Shown: positions 10,788-20,052 of the stretch, in pieces
How positions within the stretch are numbered: the stretch's first letter is position 1
How the letters are laid out: each line of letters begins with the position of its first letter
Source: Streptomyces rishiriensis
GTDB lineage: Bacteria > Actinomycetota > Actinomycetes > Streptomycetales > Streptomycetaceae
DNA: 64,000 nucleotides
Assembly: GCF_003112535.1 (NCBI RefSeq)
Contig: NZ_BEWA01000012.1
Coordinates: forward strand, 434,001 to 498,000
Direction: 5' to 3'
Notes under the pieces: model-generated
The model's input: only the letters and a program-made list of their open reading frames with translations
What the model was told of the DNA's origin: nothing
Database searches by the model: none
Translations under genes and position numbers: made by a program

Positions 10788-11651
10788 TCACGCCGTCGCG
10801 GAGCGGTACTTGCGTACCGCCAGCGTCCGGAAGAGCACGATGATCAGCACCGAGTAGATCAGCGAGGCCCAGACCGGGTGCTGCATCGGCCAGGCGTCGG
10901 ACTGCGACTGACCCGGGTTGGCGAACAGCACTCTGCAGGCCTGGACGGTGGCGCTGAAGGGGTTCCACTCGGCGACGTGCCGCAGCCAGGGCGTCATGTT
11001 GCTGGTGTCCACGAACGCGTTGGAGATGAAGGTCACCGGGAAGAGCCAGATCAGCCCGCCGGAGGTGGCCGCCTCGGGCGTGCGGACGCTCAGGCCGATC
11101 AGGGCGCCGATCCAGGTGAACGCGTAGCCGAGCAGGAGCAGCAGCCCGAAGGCTCCCAGCACCCGGCCGGCGTCGGTCCCGCCGTCCGAGCCGACCCGCC
11201 AGCCGACCAGGAGCGCGACGATCGCGAGGACCAGCAGGGTGAGCGCCGTCTGGACGAGGTCGGCGAGGGTGCGGCCGGTGAGCACCGCGCCGCGCGCCAT
11301 GGGCAGGGAGCGGAAGCGGTCGATGAGGCCCTTGTGCATGTCGTCGGCGATGCCCGCGCTCGAGCCCGCCGTGGCGAAGGTGACGGTCTGCGCGAAGATG
11401 CCCGCCATGAGGAAGTTCTTGTAGTCGGTGGCGCTGGTGCTGCCGCCGATCTGCATGGAACCGCCGAACACGTAGGTGAAGAGCACGACGAACATGATGG
11501 GCTGAATGAGCCCGAAAATGACCACTTCCGGAATCCGGGCCATACGGATCAAGTTGCGTTTCGCAACGACCATGGAGTCCCGGATCGGCTGCCCGATCGG
11601 GTGGGCGGGCTGGGGCGCCGCGCCGCCTGCGGCGTCGGTGACGGCACTCAT
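10788..11651 (-). CDS. ABC-2 type exporter permease (DrrB-like)
   Basis: The protein has 287 aa with about six transmembrane helices, the ABC-2 membrane topology (for example VVIFGLIQPIMFVVLFTYVFGG and WASLIYSVLIIVLFRTLAV). The middle segment MHKGLIDRFRSLPMARGAVLTGR is the family's coupling-helix region. It is the membrane half of a DrrAB-type exporter. The ATG overlaps the ATPase stop by four bases (ATGA), so expression is coupled. DrrAB families export daunorubicin-like drugs and lipids; this one's substrate is unknown. Confidence 0.92.
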   Translation of the reverse strand: MSAVTDAAGGAAPQPAHPIGQPIRDSMVVAKRNLIRMARIPEVVIFGLIQPIMFVVLFTYVFGGSMQIGGSTSATDYKNFLMAGIFAQTVTFATAGSSAGIADDMHKGLIDRFRSLPMARGAVLTGRTLADLVQTALTLLVLAIVALLVGWRVGSDGGTDAGRVLGAFGLLLLLGYAFTWIGALIGLSVRTPEAATSGGLIWLFPVTFISNAFVDTSNMTPWLRHVAEWNPFSATVQACRVLFANPGQSQSDAWPMQHPVWASLIYSVLIIVLFRTLAVRKYRSATA

Positions 11652-12649
11652 CCGACGGTCTCCTTCTCGCTCTGTCCCTTGTCTTCGCTCTCCCCCGCCT
11701 GAGCCTCCGCCTCCGCAACGTGTCCCGTCAGGGAGAGGAAGACGTCGTCGAGGGTGGGGCGGCGCAGGCCTATGTCGTCGATCTCGATGCCGCGGGCGTC
11801 GAGCTCGCGGATGACCTCGGCGAGCAGCTTGGCGCCGCCGGTCACCGGGACGGTCAGCCTGCGGGTGTGCTGCTCGACGGTGGTCTCGCCCTTGCCGAAG
11901 CCGGACAGCACCTCCCGGGCCACGGCGATGTGGTCGCGCTCGTGGACCACGACCTCCACCCGCTCGCCGCCGGTGCGGGCCTTGAGCTCGTCGGAGGTGC
12001 CGCGGGCGATGACCCGGCCGTGGTCGACGACCGCGATGTCGTGCGCCAGATGGTCGGCCTCTTCGAGGTACTGCGTGGTCAGCAGGAGTGTCGTGCCGCC
12101 GGAGACCAGACGCTTGATCACCTCCCACAGCAGTTGGCGGTTGCGCGGGTCGAGGCCGGTCGTCGGCTCGTCCATGAACATCACGGGCGGTGAGACCACC
12201 AGCGCCGCGGCCAGGTCGAGGCGGCGGCGCATGCCTCCGGAGTAGGTCTTGGCGGTGCGGTCGGCGGCGTCCGCCAGGTCGAACTGGTCGAGCAGCTCGA
12301 CGGCCCGGGCCTTCGCCGCGCCGGCTCTCATCTGGTAGAGCCGGCCGACCATCTGGAGGTTCTCGCGGCCGGTGAGGTATTCGTCGACCGCGGCGAACTG
12401 GCCGGAGAGCCCGATCGAGCGGCGCACCTCGTTGGGATGCCTGAGCACGTCGAAGCCGGCGACCACGGCCCGGCCCCGGTCGGGGCGCAGCAGGGTCGTC
12501 AGACAGCGGACCGCGGTGGTCTTGCCCGCGCCGTTCGGCCCGAGCAGACCCAGGACCGTGCCCTGCGGCACGTCCAGGTCGACGCCGTCCAGAGCCTTTA
12601 CGTCACCGAAGGTCTTCACCAGGCCTTCGGCGTAGATGGCGCCTGGCAT
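11648..12649 (-). CDS. DrrA-type ABC exporter ATPase
   Basis: The protein has 333 aa, with Walker A GPNGAGKTT at 37-45, the signature YSGGMRRRLDLA, Walker B VMFMDEPTTGLDP and a DrrA-type C-terminal extension (about residues 220-333) with RRPTLDDVFLSLTGH. The last 25 residues are an acidic Glu/Lys-rich tail. I chose ATG 12649, which has a GGTGGAG ribosome-binding site six bases upstream; a GTG four codons earlier is the alternative. It drives the permease encoded directly downstream. Confidence 0.93.
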   Translation of the reverse strand: MPGAIYAEGLVKTFGDVKALDGVDLDVPQGTVLGLLGPNGAGKTTAVRCLTTLLRPDRGRAVVAGFDVLRHPNEVRRSIGLSGQFAAVDEYLTGRENLQMVGRLYQMRAGAAKARAVELLDQFDLADAADRTAKTYSGGMRRRLDLAAALVVSPPVMFMDEPTTGLDPRNRQLLWEVIKRLVSGGTTLLLTTQYLEEADHLAHDIAVVDHGRVIARGTSDELKARTGGERVEVVVHERDHIAVAREVLSGFGKGETTVEQHTRRLTVPVTGGAKLLAEVIRELDARGIEIDDIGLRRPTLDDVFLSLTGHVAEAEAQAGESEDKGQSEKETVG

Positions 12650-12878
12650 ATGAGTCTCCACCTCGTCGGGGATTCTTCGGAAATCCTAGGTTTGCACTTT
12701 TCGTTCCGCCTGATAGGGGAATCGGCCGAGGAGAACGAGACACACCATAACGCGATGTATCGCGTCTCACAATGGATTTACCCGAACGGGTGATCCCAAG
12801 AACGCGATGCCCCACTCCGCCACGGCGTCACCACGGCCCGCCACGGCGGACCACGGCGCACCGCGGCGCACCACGGCC

Positions 12879-14108
12879 TCAGTCGATGACGGTGTACCCG
12901 GCGTCGCGCAGCGCCCGGCCGACCTCGGCGCAGTGCGCCGGCCCCTTCGTCTCGAGGTGCAGTTCGACCTCCGCCTCCGTCAGCCCGAGCCGCGGATCGG
13001 TTCGCAGGTGGCTGACGTCCAGGACGTTGGCGTCGACCGCCGACAACGTCCCGAGGAGCGAGGCGAGAGCGCCCGGCCGGTCCGTCAGCCGCAGGCGTAC
13101 GGCCAGGTAGCGGCCCTGCGCGGCCATGCCGTGCCGCAGAACGCGTTCCATCAGCACCGGGTCCACGTTGCCCCCGGACAGCACCGCGACGACCGGGCCC
13201 TCGAAGGCGTCGGGCGTGCTGAGCAGCGCGGCCACCGGGCTCGCCCCGGCCGGCTCGACGACCAGCTTGGCCCGCTCCAGGCACAGCAGAAGCGCCGCGG
13301 CCAGCTCGTCCTCCGTGACCGTGCGGACCTCGTCCACCAGATCGCCGACGATGGCGAACGGCACCTCGCCCGGACGGCCGACCTTGATGCCGTCGGCCAT
13401 CGTCGCCGGGTGGTCGAGCGCCACCGGCCGGCCCGCCGCCAGCGAGGGCGGATAGGCCGCGGCTCCCGCCGCCTGCACGCCGACGATCCGCACGTCCGGC
13501 CGCAGCGCCTTCACCGCGACCGCGATGCCCGCCGCCAGACCGCCGCCGCCGATCCCGACGACGATCGTGCGCACCTGCGGGCACTGCTCCAGGATCTCCA
13601 GACCGACCGTGCCCTGCCCCGCGATGACGTCGGGATGGTCGAAGGGGTGGATGAACACCGCGCCGGTCTCGGCCGCGTACTCCTGGGCCGCGGCGAGCGT
13701 CTCGTCGACCACCTGGCCGTGCAGGCGCACCTCGGCGCCGTACTCGCGGGTGGCGCTGATCTTCGGCAGCGGCGCGCCCTTCGGCATGAACACGGTGGAA
13801 CGCACGCCCAGCAGGGACGACGCCAGCGCCACGCCCTGGGCGTGGTTGCCCGCGCTCGCCGCGACCACCCCGGCCGCCCGCTCCTCCGGCAGCAGCCCGG
13901 CGATGCGCACGTACGCCCCGCGCAGCTTGAACGACCCCGTCCGCTGGAGGTTCTCGCACTTGAAGTGCACCGGCGCCCCGACCAGCTGGGTCAGGTGCCT
14001 GCTGCCCTCCATCGCGGTCGCCCGTGCCACGCCCGCCAGCATCTTCCGGGCGCCGCGCACGTCGTCGAGGGTGACGGGGCGAAAGGAGTCAGCCGTGCCG
14101 TAGCTCAT
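12879..14108 (-). CDS. ilvA: Threonine ammonia-lyase (threonine dehydratase)
   Basis: This PLP enzyme converts threonine to 2-oxobutyrate and ammonia. The protein has 409 aa. The PLP lysine is K61 in TGSFKLRGAY, and the phosphate-binding glycine loop GIGGGGLAAGI is present. Residues about 330-409 form a single ACT domain (RPGALASLLGTLSAVDANVLDVSH). Together this is the layout of the shorter, one-ACT enzymes, which may be catabolic or biosynthetic. The ATG at 14108 begins MSYGTADSF. It diverges from a MarR regulator gene, which makes local control possible but unproven. Confidence 0.93.
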   Translation of the reverse strand: MSYGTADSFRPVTLDDVRGARKMLAGVARATAMEGSRHLTQLVGAPVHFKCENLQRTGSFKLRGAYVRIAGLLPEERAAGVVAASAGNHAQGVALASSLLGVRSTVFMPKGAPLPKISATREYGAEVRLHGQVVDETLAAAQEYAAETGAVFIHPFDHPDVIAGQGTVGLEILEQCPQVRTIVVGIGGGGLAAGIAVAVKALRPDVRIVGVQAAGAAAYPPSLAAGRPVALDHPATMADGIKVGRPGEVPFAIVGDLVDEVRTVTEDELAAALLLCLERAKLVVEPAGASPVAALLSTPDAFEGPVVAVLSGGNVDPVLMERVLRHGMAAQGRYLAVRLRLTDRPGALASLLGTLSAVDANVLDVSHLRTDPRLGLTEAEVELHLETKGPAHCAEVGRALRDAGYTVID

Positions 14109-14253
14109 GACTCCAGCATCGCAGTTCACAGGCGGGAACGGCCGCTGTGACCAACCTCCGAGATCGGTTTGCTCAGCGCCGGTACGACCCGCCTTCCGGC
14201 CGCGTACTCTGTCCCCCATTCCAGCAGCCCCTTCATGAAGTGAGCCCCCGGCC

Positions 14254-14781
14254 ATGCCCACAACACCTGAAATGTCGATGGACATGACGACAGTCGGTGA
14301 CACCGGTCTTCTCGACACGTTGCAGCACGAGGTCGCGGTGTTCGCCCGCCGAGCCGAGCAGACCCGGCTGGGCGGCGTCGGGCAGGTGCGCAACTCCATG
14401 GACCGCGCCGCGTACCTGCTGCTCAACCGCCTCGACAACGAAGGCCCCATGGGCGTCAAGGCGCTCGCGGCGAGCATGGGCATCGACTCCTCCACGGTCA
14501 CCCGCCAGGTGGCTCCGCTCGTCGACACCGGCCTGGTCAAGCGGACCTCGCACCCCGAGGACGGGCGGGCCGTGGTCCTTCAACTGTCCCCGCGCGGACA
14601 GGCGCGGCTGGAGGAAGTCCGTTCCTCGCGGCGGCAGTTGATGGCCGAGCTGACGGACGACTGGGCGCCGGAGGAGCGCGAGACGTTCTGCGCGCTCCTC
14701 ACCCGCTTCAACACCGCCCTGTCCTCGCGGATGTCCGCTCAGGGCCTTCCGGGCGCGGAGCCCTCGCAGACCGCCTCCTGA
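14254..14781 (+). CDS. MarR family transcriptional regulator
   Basis: The protein has 175 aa. The winged helix-turn-helix is at residues about 60-125, with MGVKALAASMGIDSSTVTRQVAPLVDTGLVKR and the wing HPEDGRAVVLQLSPRG. Helices at both ends make the dimer interface. Start 14254 has a poor ribosome-binding site; an internal ATG at 14272 is the alternative. It is divergent from ilvA, with 145 bases between the starts that must hold both promoters. Confidence 0.88.
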   Translation: MPTTPEMSMDMTTVGDTGLLDTLQHEVAVFARRAEQTRLGGVGQVRNSMDRAAYLLLNRLDNEGPMGVKALAASMGIDSSTVTRQVAPLVDTGLVKRTSHPEDGRAVVLQLSPRGQARLEEVRSSRRQLMAELTDDWAPEERETFCALLTRFNTALSSRMSAQGLPGAEPSQTAS

Positions 14782-14913
14782 CCCCGGGCACGCGCGCGGG
14801 GGGCGACTTTCCGACGGGGGTGCGCGACCCTTGACCGAAAGCCCGCCCCGGGCCTCATATGAGACCGGGGCATATGGCCGCCCAGGGGGACGCCGTCAGG
14901 CGGGAGGCTCGGT

Positions 14914-15510
14914 GTGCGAGACAGTCGTGCGGCCCAGGAGACCCGCCGGGCCAGGGAGTTCGAGGCGTTCGTCGCCGGTGCGGGCGGCCGGCTGCTGCAC
15001 GCCGCCACGCTGCTCACGGCCGAGTCCCCCGCGGACAACCCACGCGCGCGTCACCTGCTGACGCTCGCCCTCGCGCGCACGTACGCGTGCTGGGACCGGC
15101 TGCGCGGCGAGGACCCCTACAACCGCGCCCGCGAGCAGCTGGCCATCCGCTTCGCCCACGGCGCCTGGCACGAGTACGTGTGGCGCCTGTACGACGCCCT
15201 TCCGCTCGGCCGCGCCCGTGCGCTCGGCCGCGTCCTGCCGCTCGGCCGTGGCCCGGCCCAGGGCCGGCCGACGGGCCGCCCCCGGCGGCGCCCGGCGGCC
15301 GTCGGCGTGCTGGCGTGCCTCACCCCGCAGGAACGTCTCGTGCTGGTCCTGCGGCTGTACGAGGGCGTCGCCGAGGAACAGGCGGCGGCCCTGCTCGGCC
15401 TGCCGGCGGATCGTGTTCGCGCGCTCTGCGACCGGGCGACGACGAACCTGCTGCGCCCGCCCCGCGCGCAGCCGCCCGCGGCGCGCCGGGCGAAGGCGGC
15501 CGCCTCGTGA
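14914..15510 (+). CDS. Degenerate ECF-sigma-like DNA-binding protein
   Basis: The protein has 198 aa. Residues 14-95 resemble a sigma region 2 in spacing but lack clear -10 recognition motifs. Residues about 130-180 match sigma region 4 (LTPQERLVLVLRLYEGVAEEQAAALLGLPADRVRALCDRA). Between them lies an unusual linker that repeats LGR/GRP units (LPLGRARALGRVLPLGRGP), rich in Gly and Arg. The start is GTG with a GGGAGG ribosome-binding site. Its stop overlaps the next gene (GTGA). It may be a nonclassical sigma factor or a sigma-derived regulator. Confidence 0.7.
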   Translation: MRDSRAAQETRRAREFEAFVAGAGGRLLHAATLLTAESPADNPRARHLLTLALARTYACWDRLRGEDPYNRAREQLAIRFAHGAWHEYVWRLYDALPLGRARALGRVLPLGRGPAQGRPTGRPRRRPAAVGVLACLTPQERLVLVLRLYEGVAEEQAAALLGLPADRVRALCDRATTNLLRPPRAQPPAARRAKAAAS

Positions 15511-15755
15511 ACCGCGCCGAGCGGGAGGCCGCCGTCCGCCGGGTCATGGAGCGGACGCCGCCGCCCGTGCCGGCGGAGCTCCATCCGGACGTCGTGCGCC
15601 GGGGCAGCCGCATGGTGCGCCGCCGCCGGATCGCCCGGCGGCTTGCGTGGCTGCTGCTGTGCGCGGCGACCGTGGCGTTCGTGGTCTGGGCGGTGCGGGT
15701 GCAGCCCTGGGTGGAGCCGCCGTCGACGACGACTCCACCGCTCACGAACTGGTGA
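15507..15755 (+). CDS. Small membrane protein coupled to sigma-like gene
   Basis: The protein has 82 aa. A charged N-terminus (NRAEREAAVRRVMERTPPPVPAEL) and an Arg-rich stretch (RRGSRMVRRRRIARR) precede a single membrane helix (LAWLLLCAATVAFVVWAV) and a short outside tail. The GTG overlaps the upstream stop by four bases, so both proteins are made together. Position and topology suggest a membrane partner or anti-sigma-like regulator of the upstream protein, but no zinc-binding anti-sigma motif is present. Confidence 0.75.
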   Translation: MNRAEREAAVRRVMERTPPPVPAELHPDVVRRGSRMVRRRRIARRLAWLLLCAATVAFVVWAVRVQPWVEPPSTTTPPLTNW

Positions 15756-15775
15756 GCCCCCGGGCCCGGCAACGC

Positions 15776-15817
15776 GTCCGGCCGTGAGGCTCAGCCGTCC
15801 GGCCGTGGGGCTCAGCC
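15776..15817. repeat. Two 21-bp tandem repeats at the metB 3' end
   Basis: The unit GTCCGGCCGTG(A/G)GGCTCAGCC occurs at 15776-15796 and 15797-15817. The second copy includes the stop codon of metB (minus strand), so the other copy is a duplication of the gene end placed in the convergent intergenic space. Confidence 0.8.
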
Positions 15818-16966
15818 GAGGGCCTGCTGCAGGTCCTGGAGAAGGTCGTCGACGTTCTCGATGCCCACGGACAGACGGACGAGGTCGGCGGGCACCTCCA
15901 GGGCGGAACCGGCCACGGACGCGTGCGTCATGCGCCCCGGGTGCTCGATGAGGGACTCGACGCCGCCCAGGGACTCGCCGAGGGTGAACACCTTGGCCCG
16001 GTTGCAGACCTCGACGGCCGCTTCCTCGCCGCCGGCGACCCGGAAGGAGATCATCCCGCCGAAGGCCCGCATCTGCTTGGCCGCGACCTCGTGCCCGGGG
16101 TGCTCCGGCAGACCGGGGTACAGCACGTGCGTCACGCGCGCGTGCCGGGTCAGCATGTCGGCGACCTTGCCGGCGTTCTCGCTGTGGCGGTCCATGCGCA
16201 CCGACAGCGTCTTGGCGCCTCGCAGCACGAGCCAGGAGTCGAAGGGCCCGGCGACCGCGCCCATCGCGTTCTGGTGGTACGCCAGCTCCTCGCCCAGTTC
16301 GGCGTCGCCGGTGATCAGCGCGCCGCCGACGACGTCCGAGTGACCGCCCATGTACTTGGTCAGGGAGTGCACGACGACGTCCGCGCCGAGCGACAGCGGC
16401 TGCTGCAGGTACGGCGTGGCGAAGGTGTTGTCGACGACGAGCTTCGCGCCCGCGTCACGGGCGACCTGGGCGAGGGCGGCGATGTCGGTGATGCCGAGCA
16501 GCGGGTTGGAGGGGGTCTCCACCCACACGGCCTTGGTCTTGGGGGTGATCGCGGCGCGCACGGCGGCCGGGTCGCTGGTGTCGGCGACCGACCACTCCAC
16601 GCCCCACCGGGCGACGACCTTCGCGAAGAGGCGGAACGTGCCGCCGTAGGCGTCGTTGGGGATGACCACGTGGTCGCCGGGGCTGAGCAGCGTACGCAAC
16701 AGGCAGTCCTCGGCCGCCAGTCCGGAAGCGAACGCGAGACCCCGGCTGCCGCCCTCCAGGGCCGCGAGGTTCTCCTCCAGGGCGGTCCTGGTCGGGTTGG
16801 CGCTGCGGCTGTACTCGTAGCCGCCGCGCAGGCCTCCGACGCCGTCCTGCTTGTAGGTCGAGACCTGGTAGATCGGTGGGACGACCGCGCCCGTGAGGGG
16901 ATCGGCGGTGTTGCCCGCGTGAATCGCGAGGGTCTCGAAATGCTGACTGATGTGCCTGTCGCTCAT
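15812..16966 (-). CDS. metB: Cystathionine gamma-synthase / gamma-lyase
   Basis: This is a PLP enzyme of sulfur amino acid metabolism. The protein has 384 aa. The PLP lysine is K204 in VVHSLTKYMGGHSD, the substrate and phosphate motif YEYSRSANPTRTALE is present, and GVESLIEHPGRMTHAS lies near the C-terminus. Homologues in actinomycetes can act as a synthase (O-succinyl/acetylhomoserine plus cysteine) or as a lyase feeding reverse transsulfuration. Sequence alone does not settle the direction. Confidence 0.92.
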   Translation of the reverse strand: MSDRHISQHFETLAIHAGNTADPLTGAVVPPIYQVSTYKQDGVGGLRGGYEYSRSANPTRTALEENLAALEGGSRGLAFASGLAAEDCLLRTLLSPGDHVVIPNDAYGGTFRLFAKVVARWGVEWSVADTSDPAAVRAAITPKTKAVWVETPSNPLLGITDIAALAQVARDAGAKLVVDNTFATPYLQQPLSLGADVVVHSLTKYMGGHSDVVGGALITGDAELGEELAYHQNAMGAVAGPFDSWLVLRGAKTLSVRMDRHSENAGKVADMLTRHARVTHVLYPGLPEHPGHEVAAKQMRAFGGMISFRVAGGEEAAVEVCNRAKVFTLGESLGGVESLIEHPGRMTHASVAGSALEVPADLVRLSVGIENVDDLLQDLQQALG

Positions 16967-17107
16967 GGGCACCGAGGGTAGTCCGCTCGCGGCCCCGACG
17001 CGGGCCGGCCGACCGGCGGACGGCGTGAGCCCGGCCGGGACGAAGGTTTTCCACAGGGCCGGGGGGCGGGTTGGCCAATTGTCGGCGTGGTCTGGTTCGC
17101 TTGTGTC

Positions 17108-18226
17108 ATGGAGATTCTGTGGGGCCTGGTCGCGCTGGTCTTGATCGGCTACGTGGCGCTGTCGCTCGTACGGCGCCGGCGCGGTGTCGTCGGGCTGGTG
17201 CCGGCGGACCACCCGGACGCGGCGGACCCGGCGACCTACGGTTTCGTGCGCACCGAGGAGCTGGACATCCGCATGCCCGGCCCCGACCAGGATCTGCTCG
17301 ACGTCCTGGACGTGGTGCAGCACACGCAGGACTACCGGGCCGCGCAGCAGCTGCTGGCCGGCACCGAGACGCGGGGCGAGCTGCGCTGGCAGCGCGTGCA
17401 GGCCTTCGCGGGCGCGGCGGCGCTGGAGCTGCAGCAGCGGCCGGGCGGGGTCGGCGAGGCCCCGGGAGCGCAGTGGCTGCGGGTGTGGCGCACCGAGGCG
17501 CCCAAGGACGCGGGCGGCGCGGCGGTGCACGCCGAGTTCCTGGTGCAGCAGGCCTGGCGGACGTCGACGCCGGGCACGGACGACTTCCGGATCATCATGG
17601 AGGAGGCGAGGGAGGCCTGCGGCCAGGCGGCGCTGCTGTCCCCCGACGACCCGGTCCCGTACATCGTCGAGCTGTCGGTGGCCCGCGGTCTGCGGTACTC
17701 GCAGGCGGAGTTCGAGCAGCTCTGGCTGAACGTCCTGGACCGCGACCCGGCGCACATGGGGGCGCATCTGGCGGCGCTGCACTACTGGTGCGAGAAGTGG
17801 CACGGCTCGCGCGAGCTGGCGTACGGCTTCGCGGAGTCCGCGGCGGCGCGGGCCCCGCGGGGCTCCCTCCTCGCGGCGATGCCCCTCTTCGCGGTCTTCG
17901 AGCACCTCCCGGAGGTGAACCTGGTCCGCAGCTTCTACCAGAGCGAGGTCGTGACCAAGGCGGTGCACGGCGCGCTGTTCGCGGTGCAGGCGGCCCGGCA
18001 CGACGACCCGATGCTGGCGCACGTCCGCCATCTGCTCGTGCTCTTCCTGGTGCGCTCCGAACGCTGGTCGGAGGCGATGAGCCAGCTCGTCCACGTGGAC
18101 GGCCACGTCGGCGCCCTCCCCTGGACCCTCTCCCCCGACCCGGCCGGCGAGTTCGCGGTCTACCGCGCGATGGCCGTCGCGGGGTACGAGGCGAACGGCG
18201 GCAGCCCGGCGACGATGCCCCACTGA
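17108..18226 (+). CDS. Membrane-anchored conserved hypothetical protein
   Basis: The protein has 372 aa. Residues about 3-22 form a membrane anchor (ILWGLVALVLIGYVALSLV) followed by RRRR, so the rest is probably cytoplasmic. The body is helical, with TPR-like pairs (DYRAAQQLLAG, DDPVPYIVELSVARGLRYSQAEFEQLW). I recognise no catalytic motif. I chose ATG 17108 because it opens directly on the anchor; an upstream GTG adds only seven residues. It may be a scaffold protein. Confidence 0.75.
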   Translation: MEILWGLVALVLIGYVALSLVRRRRGVVGLVPADHPDAADPATYGFVRTEELDIRMPGPDQDLLDVLDVVQHTQDYRAAQQLLAGTETRGELRWQRVQAFAGAAALELQQRPGGVGEAPGAQWLRVWRTEAPKDAGGAAVHAEFLVQQAWRTSTPGTDDFRIIMEEAREACGQAALLSPDDPVPYIVELSVARGLRYSQAEFEQLWLNVLDRDPAHMGAHLAALHYWCEKWHGSRELAYGFAESAAARAPRGSLLAAMPLFAVFEHLPEVNLVRSFYQSEVVTKAVHGALFAVQAARHDDPMLAHVRHLLVLFLVRSERWSEAMSQLVHVDGHVGALPWTLSPDPAGEFAVYRAMAVAGYEANGGSPATMPH

Positions 18227-18256
18227 CCCCGGGGCGGCGGGCGGCCGGTCTGCGGG

Positions 18257-18709
18257 TCACCGGACGGTGAAGCCGGCCGCCTCGGTGTCCAGCGTGCTGG
18301 TGCCGTCCTCGGCGGTGGCCAGCACGGAGACGTGCCAGGCGCCGCGCGGGGACGAGTCGGCGTAGGCCCGGGTGACCGGGACGGTGTAGGTGCACCGCAC
18401 GGTGTGCGTGCCGGAAGGCCTGCAGACGGCCGACTCCACATCGGCCATGTCCTTGGCGGTCAGCCCCTTCCCGGCGAAGGACGAGTTCTCCGGCCATGCC
18501 AGCACCTTGACGCTCTTGACGCCGGAGGACGCCGTCACGTCGGTGACGAACGTCAACGACCCGGCGCGGTCGCCGTCGGGAGCGGCGTAACGGGCGGTGC
18601 TGTGCGCCAGCGTCGGAGACTGCTCGCCGGCGTGGGCGAGAGCGAAGGCGCCTGCGCCGCCGAGCACGACGACACCGGCGGCCACGGCAAGAGCGATACG
18701 TCGGGACAT
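18257..18709 (-). CDS. Secreted protein, possibly DUF5707-like
   Basis: The protein has 150 aa. A signal peptide (MSRRIALAVAAGVVVLGGAGAFALAHA) precedes a beta-rich domain with one Cys pair (SAVCRPSG, TVRCTYTV). The pattern LTFVTDVTASSGVKSVKVLAWP and GAWHVSVLATAEDG resembles the small secreted DUF5707 family of Streptomyces as I remember it. The start has a GGAGAA ribosome-binding site. No function is known. Confidence 0.75.
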   Translation of the reverse strand: MSRRIALAVAAGVVVLGGAGAFALAHAGEQSPTLAHSTARYAAPDGDRAGSLTFVTDVTASSGVKSVKVLAWPENSSFAGKGLTAKDMADVESAVCRPSGTHTVRCTYTVPVTRAYADSSPRGAWHVSVLATAEDGTSTLDTEAAGFTVR

Positions 18710-18972
18710 GGGGTTCTCCGCAACTGTCTGAACTGGATCGGGCCGGCGCTCCTCGCCTGCGCCGCTGCGCCGATACTCGCCGCGCAAGGGTCCGCCGGGC
18801 ATGAGCGCGCATACTCAACTCGCCCTGAGCAAGCCGTGCTCGGCCGCCCGTGGGACAGCCGGGCGAAACCGGGTGGCCGTCCGGCCGCGCCGGTGGATCA
18901 CCGAGCCGCGTTCACAGACCTTCGCCGCCCTGTGCCCCGTGGGTGACGCCGGCCGTCGTGCCGGACAGCCGG

Positions 18973-19566
18973 TCAGGGACGCAGGTGGGCGAGCAGCTCT
19001 TCACCGGCGGGGTATCCCTGCTCCTGGGGGAGCAGGCGGGTGGCTGCGTCCAGTTCGCCGTCCCTGACGAGTGCGTGGATCTCGTCGGCGAGCGGCGTCA
19101 CGTCGCTGATGGACGCGATCCACTCGTCCGCGTAACGCGACGATGCCTCACCCGAGAGCCCCAGTTGCAGCGAGCGGTACGGCAGGGGGCGCAGGTGCAG
19201 ATCGCGTTCGGGATCCCACTGGACACGGGCCGGTGCGCGCTTGAGGTCCCGCTGCCAGGCGCCGCGATCGGAATGCAGTCCGCCGACGTAACTCGCCAGG
19301 CAGGCATGGCGCAGCGCCCACTCGAAGCCGTCGCGGGTGATCTCGACGGCGAGGACGGTCTCCTGACCCTCCTTCGTGCCCCAGCCGGAGCGGTACATCA
19401 TCCACAGGAAGCTGGGCTTGATCCACGTCATGCGGCCAGGCTTCCACGCGGCGGGAAAGCGGCCGTCTCGGATGGCGGGCAGTCCGATCTCAGGGGAGTA
19501 CGCCTGGTAGACGGTGATCGTGGATGCCGTGTGGAGCGCGCGGATCCTGCGGTGCGGTTCTTCCAT
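18973..19566 (-). CDS. DUF4291 domain protein
   Basis: The protein has 197 aa. It carries the family's conserved blocks: ITVYQAYSPEIGLPAI, RMTWIKPSFLWMMYRSGWG, and KEGQETVLAVEITRDGFEWAL, followed by VQWDPERDLHLRPLPYRSLQLGL. DUF4291 proteins are widespread soluble proteins; a relation to mono-ADP-ribosyltransferases has been suggested, but I cannot verify it here. The ATG at 19566 begins MEEPHRRIRA. No operon partner is evident. Confidence 0.85.
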   Translation of the reverse strand: MEEPHRRIRALHTASTITVYQAYSPEIGLPAIRDGRFPAAWKPGRMTWIKPSFLWMMYRSGWGTKEGQETVLAVEITRDGFEWALRHACLASYVGGLHSDRGAWQRDLKRAPARVQWDPERDLHLRPLPYRSLQLGLSGEASSRYADEWIASISDVTPLADEIHALVRDGELDAATRLLPQEQGYPAGEELLAHLRP

Positions 19567-19767
19567 GGCGTACAGCGTGGGCCCGGCCGACTCAGGCGAC
19601 CACCGATTTTCGACCGTTGCGCGACGCGACGGAGCACGGTGACCGCCGTACGGATCGCCCGGGACGGCCCTTCAGGTGATTGCCGGACGCCTCACGAGCC
19701 GGGCGGCCGTCGCAGGGGTACGCGTCTCAGCGGAGGACGAATCCAGAACGCCGTGAGGAGCTTGGTG

Positions 19768-20052
19768 GTGTACGCAGCAGTCCGGCGGTACGAAGGGGTG
19801 ACCGATGCGGCCGAGGCCGCACGTCTCGTGAACGAGGGGTTCGTGCCGCTCATGCGCCAGGTCTCCGGCTTCGTGGCCTACTACTGGATCGATGCCGGGG
19901 ACGGAGTGATGGTCTCGACCAGCGTCTTCCGGGACCAGGCGGGTGTCGACGAATCGATCTCGAGGGCGGCGCACTTCGTGCGGGACAGCCTTGCGTCGCT
20001 GCTCCCCCACCCTCCCCAGATCATGGCCGGCGAGGTGGTCGCTTCTGCATGA
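19768..20052 (+). CDS. Small dimeric alpha/beta-barrel (ABM-like) protein
   Basis: The protein has 94 aa. The beta-alpha-beta pattern (VYAAVRRYEGV, FVPLMRQVSGFVAYYWIDAGDGVMVSTSVFRDQAG) fits the antibiotic-biosynthesis-monooxygenase-like ferredoxin fold, used by small oxygenases and ligand-binding proteins. The start is inferred: GTG 19768 has GAGGAG seven bases upstream; GTG 19765 is the alternative. I see no cofactor-specific residues. Confidence 0.65.
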   Translation: MYAAVRRYEGVTDAAEAARLVNEGFVPLMRQVSGFVAYYWIDAGDGVMVSTSVFRDQAGVDESISRAAHFVRDSLASLLPHPPQIMAGEVVASA

